Shown here piece by piece: positions 15,578 to 22,578 of a DNA stretch of 25,653 nt. Both the position numbers and the translations under genes were made by a program. The stretch comes from Synergistaceae bacterium (lineage in GTDB: Bacteria; Synergistota; Synergistia; Synergistales; Aminobacteriaceae). Within the stretch, counting starts at the first letter, position 1. Each line of letters opens with the position of its first letter. The notes below the pieces were generated by a model that was not told the origin of the DNA, did not search any database, and worked only from the letters and a program-made list of their open reading frames with translations. The stretch is taken from assembly GCA_031273365.1 (NCBI GenBank), contig JAISSA010000082.1, positions 1 through 25,653 on the forward strand, written 5' to 3'.

Positions 15578-17047
15578 ATGAAAAAAGCGGACATCGGCCT
15601 CATAGGGCTTGCCGTCATGGGCGAGAACCTCGTGATGAACATGGCGGGCAAAGGCTTTCACGTGGCCGTTCACAATCGAACGACGGAGAAGGTGCGGGCC
15701 TTTCTGGAAGGCCGCGCCACGGAGCTCGGCCCTCTGGCCGGGAACATCTCGGGGGCTTTTTCTCTGAGGGAGCTGGCGGACCTCCTCGAAAAGCCGCGCA
15801 GGGTGATGCTGCTCGTTCGCGCGGGAGAGGCGGTGGACGCCTTCATCGAGCAGCTGCTCGACGTGCTGGAGCCGGGCGACGTCATCATCGACGGCGGCAA
15901 CTCGGAGTTCACGGACACCATCCGACGCGCGAAGCACGTGGAGGAGAGAGGGCTCTTCTACGTCGGAACGGGCGTCTCCGGCGGCGAAGAGGGCGCTCTG
16001 AAGGGGCCCTCCATGATGCCGGGCGGCTCGCCCGAGGCGTGGCCGCTGGTGAAACCCGTCTTCCAGGCCATCTGCGCGAAGGTGGAGGACGGCTCTCCCT
16101 GCTGCGACTGGGTGGGAGAGGGCGGCGCGGGGCACTTCGTGAAAATGGTGCACAACGGCATAGAGTACGGCGACATGCAGCTGATTTGCGAGGCGTATCA
16201 ACTGATGCGGGACGTTCCCGGCATGAGCGCGGACGAGATACAAAACGTTTTTGCCGCCTGGAACGAGGCGGAGCTCGACAGCTATCTGATCGGGATCACC
16301 CGCGATATTCTGGGCTATAAGGACGCGGACGGAGCGCCCCTTCTGGATAAAATCCTGGACACGGCGGGGCAGAAGGGGACGGGAAAGTGGACGAGCATCA
16401 CCGCGCTGCATGAGGGCGTGCCGCTGACCCTGATCAGCGAGGCCGTCTACGCGCGCTGCCTTTCCGCGATGAAAGAGGAGCGCATGGTCGCCGGCGCGGC
16501 GTTTCCGAAGCGCCCTGCCGTCGCGTTCGACGGGGACAGGGCCTCGTTCGTCGAGGACGTCCGTCGCGCGCTTTACGCCGCGAAGATCGTGTCCTACGCG
16601 CAGGGTTTTGCCCTGATGCGGGCCGCGGCGGCCACGTATAAATGGAACCTGAACTACGGCGGCGTCGCCCTGATGTGGCGGGGAGGCTGCATCATTCGCT
16701 CCGCGTTCCTCGGCAGAATTCGGGAGGCGTTCGACAGGAACCCGGGCCTGACCAATCTCCTGCTGGATCCCTTCTTCAGGGAAAGCGTGTCCGAGCGCGC
16801 GGAGGGCTGGCGTAACGTGGTCGCGACGGCGGTGAAAAGCGGCATTCCCGTTCCTGCGCTCTCCGCGTCGCTGAACTATTTCCACGGCTATACGAGCGAA
16901 CGACTGCCCGCAAACCTGTTGCAGGCGCAGCGCGATTACTTCGGCGCGCACACCTACGAGCGCGTCGACGCGCCGCGCGGACAGTTTTTCCACACCAACT
17001 GGACGGGGGAGGGAGGGGCCACCGCGTCCGGCGCCTACGCCGTGTAA
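15578..17047 (+). CDS. gnd: 6-phosphogluconate dehydrogenase, decarboxylating
   Basis: Cytoplasmic NAD(P)+-dependent enzyme converting 6-phosphogluconate to ribulose 5-phosphate and CO2 (oxidative pentose phosphate branch). At 489 aa it belongs to the long homodimeric class. The N-terminal Rossmann motif GLAVMGENL is followed by HNRTTEKV. The substrate signature is VGTGVSGGEEGALKGPSMMPGG, and the catalytic pair Lys189 and Glu196 lies in GHFVKMVHNGIEYGDMQ. The C-terminal part has the usual YFHGYTSERLPANLLQAQRDYFGAHTYER block, complete to the end. Asn-Arg-Thr after the second beta strand is the usual NADP-type pattern. A purine-rich GGGGGAAGGGG precedes the ATG. A strong terminator follows. Confidence 0.96.
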   Translation: MKKADIGLIGLAVMGENLVMNMAGKGFHVAVHNRTTEKVRAFLEGRATELGPLAGNISGAFSLRELADLLEKPRRVMLLVRAGEAVDAFIEQLLDVLEPGDVIIDGGNSEFTDTIRRAKHVEERGLFYVGTGVSGGEEGALKGPSMMPGGSPEAWPLVKPVFQAICAKVEDGSPCCDWVGEGGAGHFVKMVHNGIEYGDMQLICEAYQLMRDVPGMSADEIQNVFAAWNEAELDSYLIGITRDILGYKDADGAPLLDKILDTAGQKGTGKWTSITALHEGVPLTLISEAVYARCLSAMKEERMVAGAAFPKRPAVAFDGDRASFVEDVRRALYAAKIVSYAQGFALMRAAAATYKWNLNYGGVALMWRGGCIIRSAFLGRIREAFDRNPGLTNLLLDPFFRESVSERAEGWRNVVATAVKSGIPVPALSASLNYFHGYTSERLPANLLQAQRDYFGAHTYERVDAPRGQFFHTNWTGEGGATASGAYAV

Positions 17048-17070
17048 GCCTGCACAGCAGGCATCTGAAG

Positions 17071-17102
17071 CGGGCAGGGCGGCGGGCCCTGTCCCGTTTT
17101 TT
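17071..17102 (+). terminator. Intrinsic terminator after gnd
   Basis: CGGGCAGGGC pairs with GCCCTGTCCCG (one bulged base) around a 5-base loop and is followed directly by six T. It lies 24 bases after the gnd stop, the expected place for the end of the kdgK-gnd transcript. Confidence 0.85.
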
Positions 17103-17146
17103 CCCCCATCAGCCCACTATAATCAATATCCACAACTTAAGTAAAG

Positions 17147-17203
17147 AAAATTAACGGGGTCAGGGGACTCGTCCCCTGCGGGGTATGGGGCGGCGCCCCA
17201 TGG
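17147..17203 (+). repeat. Family 2 double-hairpin repeat, copy 1
   Basis: AATTAACGGGGTCAGGGGAC leads into two hairpins, AGGGGAC/GTCCCCT and GGGGC/GCCCC, ending in CCCCATG. The same order and nearly the same bases occur at 22143-22204, where the first loop is 6 bases longer. Such double-hairpin repeats are usually dispersed in many copies in a genome. Confidence 0.65.
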
Positions 17204-17210
17204 TTTCACT

Positions 17211-17238
17211 TTGTTATGCCGGTGTTGTTATGCCGGTT
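17211..17238 (+). repeat. 14-bp tandem direct repeat
   Basis: TTGTTATGCCGGTG (17211-17224) is followed at once by TTGTTATGCCGGTT (17225-17238), one mismatch. It lies upstream of the putative nhaC promoter and could be a regulator site or a slippage product. Confidence 0.45.
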
Positions 17239-17268
17239 TTGAAGAACCGCGCACTAATTTTTACGTTA

Positions 17269-17295
17269 TTGACTAATCTGCATTGATGCTATCAT
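17269..17295 (+). promoter_or_regulatory. Possible promoter for nhaC
   Basis: TTGACT (17269-17274) and TATCAT (17290-17295) are separated by 15 bases, shorter than the usual 17, in an AT-rich stretch about 140 bases before the start codon. The -35 is good; the spacing is a weakness. Confidence 0.35.
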
Positions 17296-17432
17296 TGAAA
17301 AAAATCCCGTAACCACTCAGGCCTCATGGCATTCGTATATAGGACCTTTTACGGACTTCCGCTTTTTTTGAATTCAAACGCTGTCGTCTCCATGGAGGCG
17401 GCAGCTATCAAAAAAAAGAGAGGGGAACGACT

Positions 17433-18830
17433 ATGAGTACACCAGCCGCAGAGAACAATCAAGCCGGGAAGAGTCAAACGGAGATCCAGCCTCGGGGAAC
17501 AGCGCTGATACCTTTTCTGGTCTTTATCGTGATTTACATGGGGGTCGGTCTGGTTTTACAGTTTTCCGACGTGGAGATGGCGTTCTATCAGATGCCGGCG
17601 CCGGTTGCCGCTCTGATCGGGATCGCCGTCGCGTTCGTTATTTTCAGGGGTACCGTCGACGAAAAAGTTGAACAGTTCATGGCCGGCTGCGGCCACAGCA
17701 ATATCATGACGATGTGTTGTATTTACATGCTGGCCGGCGGCTTCGCCGCTCTGGCGAAGGCGATGGGCGGCGTTCAGGCCACCGCGAATCCGGGTCTTTC
17801 CATAATCCCGCCGGAGTACATCACGGCGGGACTTTTTGTCATTGCGGCCTTTCTTTCCCTGGCCACCGGGACCTCCGTGGGAACCATAACCGCCATCGGG
17901 CCGATAGCGATCGAGGTCGCCTCGCAGGCGGGGCTGAACCTTGTGCTGGTGCTGGGGACCGTGGTCGGAGGGGCGATGTTCGGCGACAACCTGTCCATGA
18001 TCTCCGACACCACCATCGCGGCCACTCGGACGCAGGGGGTGGAGATGCGGGACAAATTCCGGGTCAATTTCATGATGGCCCTGCCCGCCGCTCTGCTCAC
18101 GTTCGGCCTGCTTTTGCTCCTTGGCCGCCCGGAGACCGTGGTTCCGCTCAGGGAGCTGGAGTTCAGCATCATCAAAGTCGTCCCGTACATCTGGATCCTG
18201 GCGCTTTCTCTGCTGGGGGTGAACGTGTTCGTCACTCTGGCCTCCGGCATCCTGGTTGCGCTGGCGGTCGGGGTGTTCAGCGGCGATCTGACTCTGCTGG
18301 GCAGCGCCCAAAGCGTCTACGCGGGATTCACCGGCATGTTCGAGGTGTTCCTGCTGTCCATGTTCATCGGCGGCCTTTCGGAAATGGTGACCCGGAACGG
18401 CGGTCTGCTCTGGATGCTGCAAAAGATTCAGTCCAAAGTGACCAGCCAGCGGTCGGCGGAGATCGGCATCTCCAGCCTGGTGTCCATCGCGGACATCGCC
18501 ACGGCCAACAATACGGTCGCCATCGTGGTCAGCGGCTCCATTGCGAAAAACATCGCCGACAGGTATCGCGTGGATCCCCGCCGGAGCGCCTCCCTGCTGG
18601 ACACCTGGTCCTGCGTATTCCAGGGAATCCTCCCCTACGGCGCTCAGACCCTGATCATCTGCGGGCTGGCCGCCGGTGTGGTCAGTCCGTTTCAGCTGCT
18701 CGCGACCCTGTGGTACCCCTATCTTCTGGGGGTCTTCGCGCTGGTTTCCACCTTCGTGCCCTTCGCCGACGGCTATATCAGGAAGAATCCCTGGAACTGG
18801 GCTGCGGGAAGGGCGGAAAAGCAAAGTTAG
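17433..18830 (+). CDS. nhaC: NhaC-family Na+/H+ antiporter
   Basis: Integral inner-membrane protein of 465 aa with about 11-12 hydrophobic segments, predicted to exchange Na+ (or an organic substrate pair) for H+. Family motifs seen are SLATGTSVGTITAIGPIA and the hallmark GGAMFGDNLSMISDTTIAATRTQG near residues 182-205, containing the conserved polar Asp/Ser/Thr residues of the NhaC transport core. A second inverted-repeat half includes SIADIATANNTVAIVVSG. The N-terminal 25 residues are polar and presumably cytoplasmic. It appears monocistronic, with repeats and a possible promoter upstream, and its end faces the LysR gene with only 30 bp between. NhaC relatives include malate/lactate antiporters, so substrate is uncertain; co-location with an oxidoreductase operon is compatible with an organic-anion role, but that is inference. 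Confidence 0.88.
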   Translation: MSTPAAENNQAGKSQTEIQPRGTALIPFLVFIVIYMGVGLVLQFSDVEMAFYQMPAPVAALIGIAVAFVIFRGTVDEKVEQFMAGCGHSNIMTMCCIYMLAGGFAALAKAMGGVQATANPGLSIIPPEYITAGLFVIAAFLSLATGTSVGTITAIGPIAIEVASQAGLNLVLVLGTVVGGAMFGDNLSMISDTTIAATRTQGVEMRDKFRVNFMMALPAALLTFGLLLLLGRPETVVPLRELEFSIIKVVPYIWILALSLLGVNVFVTLASGILVALAVGVFSGDLTLLGSAQSVYAGFTGMFEVFLLSMFIGGLSEMVTRNGGLLWMLQKIQSKVTSQRSAEIGISSLVSIADIATANNTVAIVVSGSIAKNIADRYRVDPRRSASLLDTWSCVFQGILPYGAQTLIICGLAAGVVSPFQLLATLWYPYLLGVFALVSTFVPFADGYIRKNPWNWAAGRAEKQS

Positions 18831-18860
18831 AGACGACGGGGCGTTCGCTGGCCCACGGCT

Positions 18861-19787
18861 TTAAGCCATCTCCGCCAGACACTCCTTCAGAATTTCGACA
18901 AAATTTTTCGCCTCCTGGGAAAAAGGGGCGTTTTTTTTCCGGATCCAGCCCAGACGAATGCGGTCGTCGAGGTCTTTGATCGGGATCGCGACGATGTCCG
19001 GATGGTGAAACCCGGGAGGCAGTAAACCTGTGCCGATGGAGATCGCGTCGGTACTGGCCTCCACGTTGTAGGCGCTGGCGCGGTCGCTGAGGAAGATGGT
19101 CTTTTGGGAGGGCTGGAAGTTGACGAGGGCGATTTCCTCGGAGAAGTTCAAAGATACGGCCCGCTCCTGATCGAAGGCGACAAAGGGATAATTTTCCAGC
19201 ACCTGGACGTCCACGCATTCCTGATGGGCCAGTGGATGGTGCTTTCCCATAAACACGTGGGGAACGACGGTCTTCAGAGGATGGAACTCCAGATCGCGAT
19301 CGGAGAGCAGACGTCTGATGTACTCCTGAATGACGTCGGACAGGAACAAAACGCCGAGGTCGCTGCTCTCCGTCGCCACATCTTCGATGATGTACTGAGT
19401 GTTGGTCTCCCGCAACCTCAGGTCGTATTTGCTCTGATTCGAGTCGATGGATCGCACGTAGCGGATGAAGGCCTGACTGACGAAGGGGTAGTGGTGGGAG
19501 CTGATCCGAAGCCGGGGCGAGGCGTAGCCGCCTTTTCCGCCATAGACTTTCATGATTTTCTTTTCCTGCTCCAGCAGGGGCAGAGTGGACTCGTAGAAGC
19601 GGCGGCCCTCGTCGGTGAACTCCGTGCCTTTATTGTGGCGCAGAAGGACGACGAAGCCCAGTTCGCCCTCCAGTTCCCGGATGGCGTTGCTGATGCTGGA
19701 CTGAGAGATAAAAAGGTTCCTGGCGGCTTTGTTGATGGACCCGCTTTCCGCGATCTCCGCCAGGTAGTGCAACTGCAGCAAAGTCAT
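18861..19787 (-). CDS. LysR-type transcriptional regulator
   Basis: DNA-binding regulator of 308 aa. The N-terminal winged helix-turn-helix is clear: LHYLAEIAESGSINKAARNL, then FISQSSISNAIRELEGELG, residues about 6-45. A linker helix and a periplasmic-binding-protein-like effector domain (about 90-305) follow. GAGGGG just before the ATG gives a good ribosome site. It is divergent from the 4-HBD-like/oxidoreductase operon starting at 20078. By LysR convention that operon is its likely target, with the intervening inverted repeats as candidate operators. The effector is unknown. It converges with nhaC at its 3' end, so control of nhaC is less obvious. Confidence 0.93.
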   Translation of the reverse strand: MTLLQLHYLAEIAESGSINKAARNLFISQSSISNAIRELEGELGFVVLLRHNKGTEFTDEGRRFYESTLPLLEQEKKIMKVYGGKGGYASPRLRISSHHYPFVSQAFIRYVRSIDSNQSKYDLRLRETNTQYIIEDVATESSDLGVLFLSDVIQEYIRRLLSDRDLEFHPLKTVVPHVFMGKHHPLAHQECVDVQVLENYPFVAFDQERAVSLNFSEEIALVNFQPSQKTIFLSDRASAYNVEASTDAISIGTGLLPPGFHHPDIVAIPIKDLDDRIRLGWIRKKNAPFSQEAKNFVEILKECLAEMA

Positions 19788-19805
19788 GGCGACACCCCTC
19801 TTCCA

Positions 19806-19843
19806 TTATTAAGTAACATGACTGTTATTAAGTAACATGACTG
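19806..19843. repeat. Exact 19-bp tandem duplication in the LysR-operon divergent region
   Basis: TTATTAAGTAACATGACTG occurs at 19806-19824 and again, identical, at 19825-19843. It begins 18 bases upstream of the LysR start. It also resembles the reverse complement of the right arm near 19966-19990, so it may be the duplicated left end of the family 3 element or a repeated operator. Confidence 0.6.
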
Positions 19844-19850
19844 TACAATT

Positions 19851-19964
19851 GCTTCAGGTAAAGGTCGGGAGGGTACTTCCCCTCCACTGCGACCTGAACC
19901 CGTTTGCCACTGAAAAGAGGGTGGCGGCTCTCCGTTCCGGTGAAGCACCCTCCCGACCTGAAGC
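19851..19964. repeat. Family 3 long inverted repeat between lysR and the hbd-like operon
   Basis: GCTTCA (19851-19856) and GGTCGGGAGGGT (19863-19874) pair with ACCCTCCCGACC (19947-19958) and TGAAGC (19959-19964). The arms are 18 bp with a 6-base bulge on the left side, around a 72-base centre. The AT-rich outer flanks are also partly inverted. A similar right end occurs at window bases 1-30, so this is probably a dispersed element. Confidence 0.6.
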
Positions 19965-20077
19965 CACTTAATAGTCATATAAAGTAATCTAACTAAAATG
20001 ATCTAAATTCTGTTAAATCAGCGTCACAGTTCACTTTAATTTTATTAGAACACCATAAAAATTGGGAGGGGACCGCG

Positions 20078-21553
20078 GTGGGTTTTAAAACGGGGGACTT
20101 TAAAACAAGAGAAGAATATTACGCGGATTTGAGGGCCATGCGCCCCAATGTTTTCAAGAATGGAAGGTTTATCTCCGACCTCGTGACGGACCCGGACACA
20201 AAGGGACTGATCGAGAACGAGGCGACCACGTACGACCTGCTTCAGGATCCGCGGAACGACGACGTTCTCAAGGCCAAATCCACCCTGAGCGGGGACGCCG
20301 TCGTGCGGTGGCACACCCTGATGACCTGCCCGGAGGACCTCATGTACAACGGCAGGGTGAAAAAGCTGCACTTCCATAAGGTCGGAACCTGCGCCGCCGG
20401 GACCTGCACCGGATGGAACTGCTTCAACGTTCTCTGGTCGGTCACGAGTGAAATCGACGGGCAGTACGGCACCGATTACCACAAACGCCTGGAGAACTGG
20501 CTGCGCGACGTGGAGCACAAAGACTATAAAATCGCCGGGGCTCTGACGGACGCGAAGGGCGACCGGAGCAAAAAGGCCTCTCAGCAGACCTCGCCCGACT
20601 ACAGCGTGCACGTCAGCGAAATTCGCGGGGACGGCATCGTCGTGAACGGCGCGAAGGTGATGATCGCCCACGCGGCCGCCTGTCACGAGATCATCTGCAT
20701 TCCCGGAACGGCCTACAGGGAGGATGAAAAGGAATACGTCGTGGCTTTTGCCGTTCCCAGGGACATCGAGGGGCTGACTCTGGTCCAGACCGACGTCGCC
20801 GAGAGGAAGCAGGGCTGGGACGAAATCAGATACGGCGATCAGTCGTCGTACCTCCTGTTTGAAAACTGCTTCATCCCCAGGGAAAGGGTGTTCATGTGCG
20901 GCGAATGGTCACACTCCGGGACCGGCATCGGCAGGTTCACGGCGAATTACAGGGCCGCGATCGGCTCCTGCATGAGCGGGCAGGGCGACGTCATGATCGG
21001 CGCCGGGGTTTTGATGGCAAGGGCAAACGGACTGTCGGCAAATGTCTTCAAAGAGAAGTTCGTGGACATGGCGCTGATCAACGATCTGGTCTACGGGTTG
21101 GGGCTGGGCGCGATGCTTGCGGGGGAAAAGCACCCATCCGGCGTCTTTTACGCGGATCCGACCCTCGCGCACGCCAACAAGTGTTACGTGGCGAAGTTCT
21201 ACGCGGAGCTGAGGCGGCTCTGTCAGGACATAGGCGGAGGGATTGCCGAAACCGGCTGCTTCCCCGACTACAGGGACTGCACTCATCCCGAGATGGGCCC
21301 GAAGATCATGAAGTACGTTCAGGCCAATCCGGCGGTCTCGGCGGAGACGCGGGCAAGGGCCGCGCGCCTGACCGAGTGGTTCGCCAGGGGCGGCGGCACT
21401 CTGGCCTTCGTCCACGGCGGCGGGTCGCCCGACGGCGCGAGGATGGTCGTGCGCGCCAACACGCCTCTGGAGTATTACGCTCAGTGCGCCGCCGACATCG
21501 CGGGCATCACCGAAAAAGTGGAAGACCCCGCTCCTGCCGGAAAGGGAAAATAG
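20078..21553 (+). CDS. 4-hydroxybutyryl-CoA dehydratase / 4-hydroxyphenylacetate 3-hydroxylase superfamily enzyme
   Basis: Flavoprotein of 491 aa with the HpaB/AbfD acyl-CoA-dehydrogenase-like fold. Closest motifs are those of the anaerobic 4-hydroxybutyryl-CoA dehydratase branch: SVTSEIDGQYGTDYHKRLENWL, GALTDAKGDRSKK and SCMSGQGDVMIGAG. That enzyme uses FAD and a [4Fe-4S] cluster held by, as I recall for Clostridium aminobutyricum AbfD, Cys99, Cys103, His292 and Cys299. Here cysteines cluster at 105, 110 and 115, and Cys298 aligns with the last ligand. The residue seven before it is Tyr291, not His. The cluster may therefore be altered or the reaction different. GTG start after GGGAGGGGAC. 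First gene of a likely five-gene operon with a 2-oxoacid:ferredoxin oxidoreductase, divergent from LysR. An oxygen-using hydroxylase role seems unlikely beside oxygen-sensitive partners. Confidence 0.75.
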   Translation: MGFKTGDFKTREEYYADLRAMRPNVFKNGRFISDLVTDPDTKGLIENEATTYDLLQDPRNDDVLKAKSTLSGDAVVRWHTLMTCPEDLMYNGRVKKLHFHKVGTCAAGTCTGWNCFNVLWSVTSEIDGQYGTDYHKRLENWLRDVEHKDYKIAGALTDAKGDRSKKASQQTSPDYSVHVSEIRGDGIVVNGAKVMIAHAAACHEIICIPGTAYREDEKEYVVAFAVPRDIEGLTLVQTDVAERKQGWDEIRYGDQSSYLLFENCFIPRERVFMCGEWSHSGTGIGRFTANYRAAIGSCMSGQGDVMIGAGVLMARANGLSANVFKEKFVDMALINDLVYGLGLGAMLAGEKHPSGVFYADPTLAHANKCYVAKFYAELRRLCQDIGGGIAETGCFPDYRDCTHPEMGPKIMKYVQANPAVSAETRARAARLTEWFARGGGTLAFVHGGGSPDGARMVVRANTPLEYYAQCAADIAGITEKVEDPAPAGKGK

Positions 21554-21576
21554 AGCTGAAAGGGGGCAGAACGGAA

Positions 21577-22143
21577 TTGAAAGAAATTCGATGGCACGGC
21601 AGGGGAGGAAATGGCGCGTTCACGGCGGCCAGACTGCTCGGGCTGGCCGCTTCCGTCTACGGCGGCCACTACGCGCAGGCTTTTCCTTCCTTTGGGCCTG
21701 AACGCCGGGGCGCGCCGGTGCTTGGTTTTACCAGAATCGACGACGTCGTCATCACGGACCACAGCCAAATTGTGGACTGCGACTGCGTGATCGTGCTGGA
21801 CGAGACCCTGATCGACGTGGCGGACGTGCTGAAGGGACTCAGACCGGACGGCGTGATGGTGAGCAACAGCAGCAGGAGCGAGGTGGAGTTCAGGAAAACG
21901 TTCGACTGCGCGGGCGTGAAAAATCTGGTGCTCCTGGACGGGACCAGCATCGCGCTCGACGTCCTGCAATCTCCCATCGTCAACACCGTCATGCTCGGCG
22001 CGGCTGTGGCTGCCGCTGATCTGGTCGATATCGGCGACGCGGAGCGGGCGATCGGGGACCTGATGCCGAAGGCCCTGGCCGGAAAAAACAAAGACGCCCT
22101 CAGGACAGCTTATAAGAAAGTAAAAGCAATGTCAAAAACTTAA
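21577..22143 (+). CDS. porG: 2-oxoacid:ferredoxin oxidoreductase, gamma subunit
   Basis: Gamma subunit (188 aa) of a four-subunit pyruvate/2-oxoacid:ferredoxin oxidoreductase, which converts a 2-oxoacid and CoA to acyl-CoA, CO2 and reduced ferredoxin. Family signature at the N-terminus: IRWHGRGGNGAFTAARLLG (usually GRGGQG; Asn replaces Gln) and QAFPSFGPERRGAPVLGFTRI, then the usual core to KKVKAMSK. The start is a TTG at 21577, 10 bases after GGGGG. It gives the typical MKEIRWHGRGG start; longer open sequence upstream overlaps the previous gene and is not homologous in character. The gene lies 23 bp after the 4-HBD-like gene. A family 2 repeat separates it from the delta gene. Confidence 0.92.
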   Translation: MKEIRWHGRGGNGAFTAARLLGLAASVYGGHYAQAFPSFGPERRGAPVLGFTRIDDVVITDHSQIVDCDCVIVLDETLIDVADVLKGLRPDGVMVSNSSRSEVEFRKTFDCAGVKNLVLLDGTSIALDVLQSPIVNTVMLGAAVAAADLVDIGDAERAIGDLMPKALAGKNKDALRTAYKKVKAMSKT

Positions 22144-22204
22144 AAATTAACGGGGTCAGGGGACTACAAAAGGTCCCCTGCGGGCTATGGGGCAGCGCCC
22201 CATG
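22143..22204 (+). repeat. Family 2 double-hairpin repeat, copy 2, inside the operon
   Basis: It matches 17147-17203, with a 6-base longer first loop: AGGGGAC-TACAAAAG-GTCCCCT, then GGGGCAGCGCCCCATG. It starts immediately at the porG stop and fills most of the 133-bp porG-porD gap. In the transcript it would form two stable hairpins between the gamma and delta cistrons. Confidence 0.65.
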
Positions 22205-22276
22205 TTCCTGGCTTTGAATTTTTAGCTTTGAATTTTTGCCCGTAAGTTGTTGACATAAGACAAAGGGGGGGCATCG

Positions 22277-22576
22277 ATGAAGCCTCGGCTGAACAAAGAC
22301 TACCGGCTTCCGGCCAGCGAGGAAGAAATGACTTTTGGGACCGCCTGCGCGACGGGCCTTTTGACGGCGGTCAACTCCGGATGGCGGACCTTCAGGCCGG
22401 TCATTGACTCCATGAAGTGCGTCCATTGCCTTATCTGCTGGGTCTGCTGCCCCGACGGAGCGATCGACAGGGAGGGCAGGGAGCTGTCTGTCGACTACGA
22501 CTACTGCAAGGGCTGCGGCATCTGCGCCCATGAGTGTCCCAGACAGGCGATTTCCATGGTGAAGGAGGGGAAGTGA
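22277..22576 (+). CDS. porD: 2-oxoacid:ferredoxin oxidoreductase, delta (2[4Fe-4S] ferredoxin) subunit
   Basis: Small ferredoxin-type subunit (99 aa) that passes electrons from the TPP site to external ferredoxin. Two classic [4Fe-4S] motifs are present: Cys48-VH-Cys51-LI-Cys54-WVC-Cys58-P and CKGCGICAHECP near residues 76-87. The N-terminal extension with MTFGTACATG and WRTFRPVID is usual for PorD-type subunits. The start ATG at 22277 follows AAAGGGGGGG. The stop is 2 bases before the alpha-subunit start, so the two are tightly coupled. An extra Cys57 next to Cys58 is a small oddity. Confidence 0.92.
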   Translation: MKPRLNKDYRLPASEEEMTFGTACATGLLTAVNSGWRTFRPVIDSMKCVHCLICWVCCPDGAIDREGRELSVDYDYCKGCGICAHECPRQAISMVKEGK

Positions 22577-22578
22577 CC

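Larger units (their letters stand above)
17048..17432. other. 385-bp intergenic region between gnd and nhaC
   Basis: It holds the gnd terminator (17071-17102), family 2 repeat copy 1 (17147-17203), a 14-bp tandem direct repeat (17211-17238) and an AT-rich putative promoter zone. GAGAGGGGAACG just before 17433 provides the nhaC ribosome site. No open frame of interest was seen. Confidence 0.6.

Noticed and set aside
20078..21553. Oxygen-dependent 4-hydroxyphenylacetate 3-monooxygenase
   Set aside because: The fold matches, but the cysteine cluster and the operon with an oxygen-sensitive ferredoxin oxidoreductase favour the anaerobic dehydratase branch.
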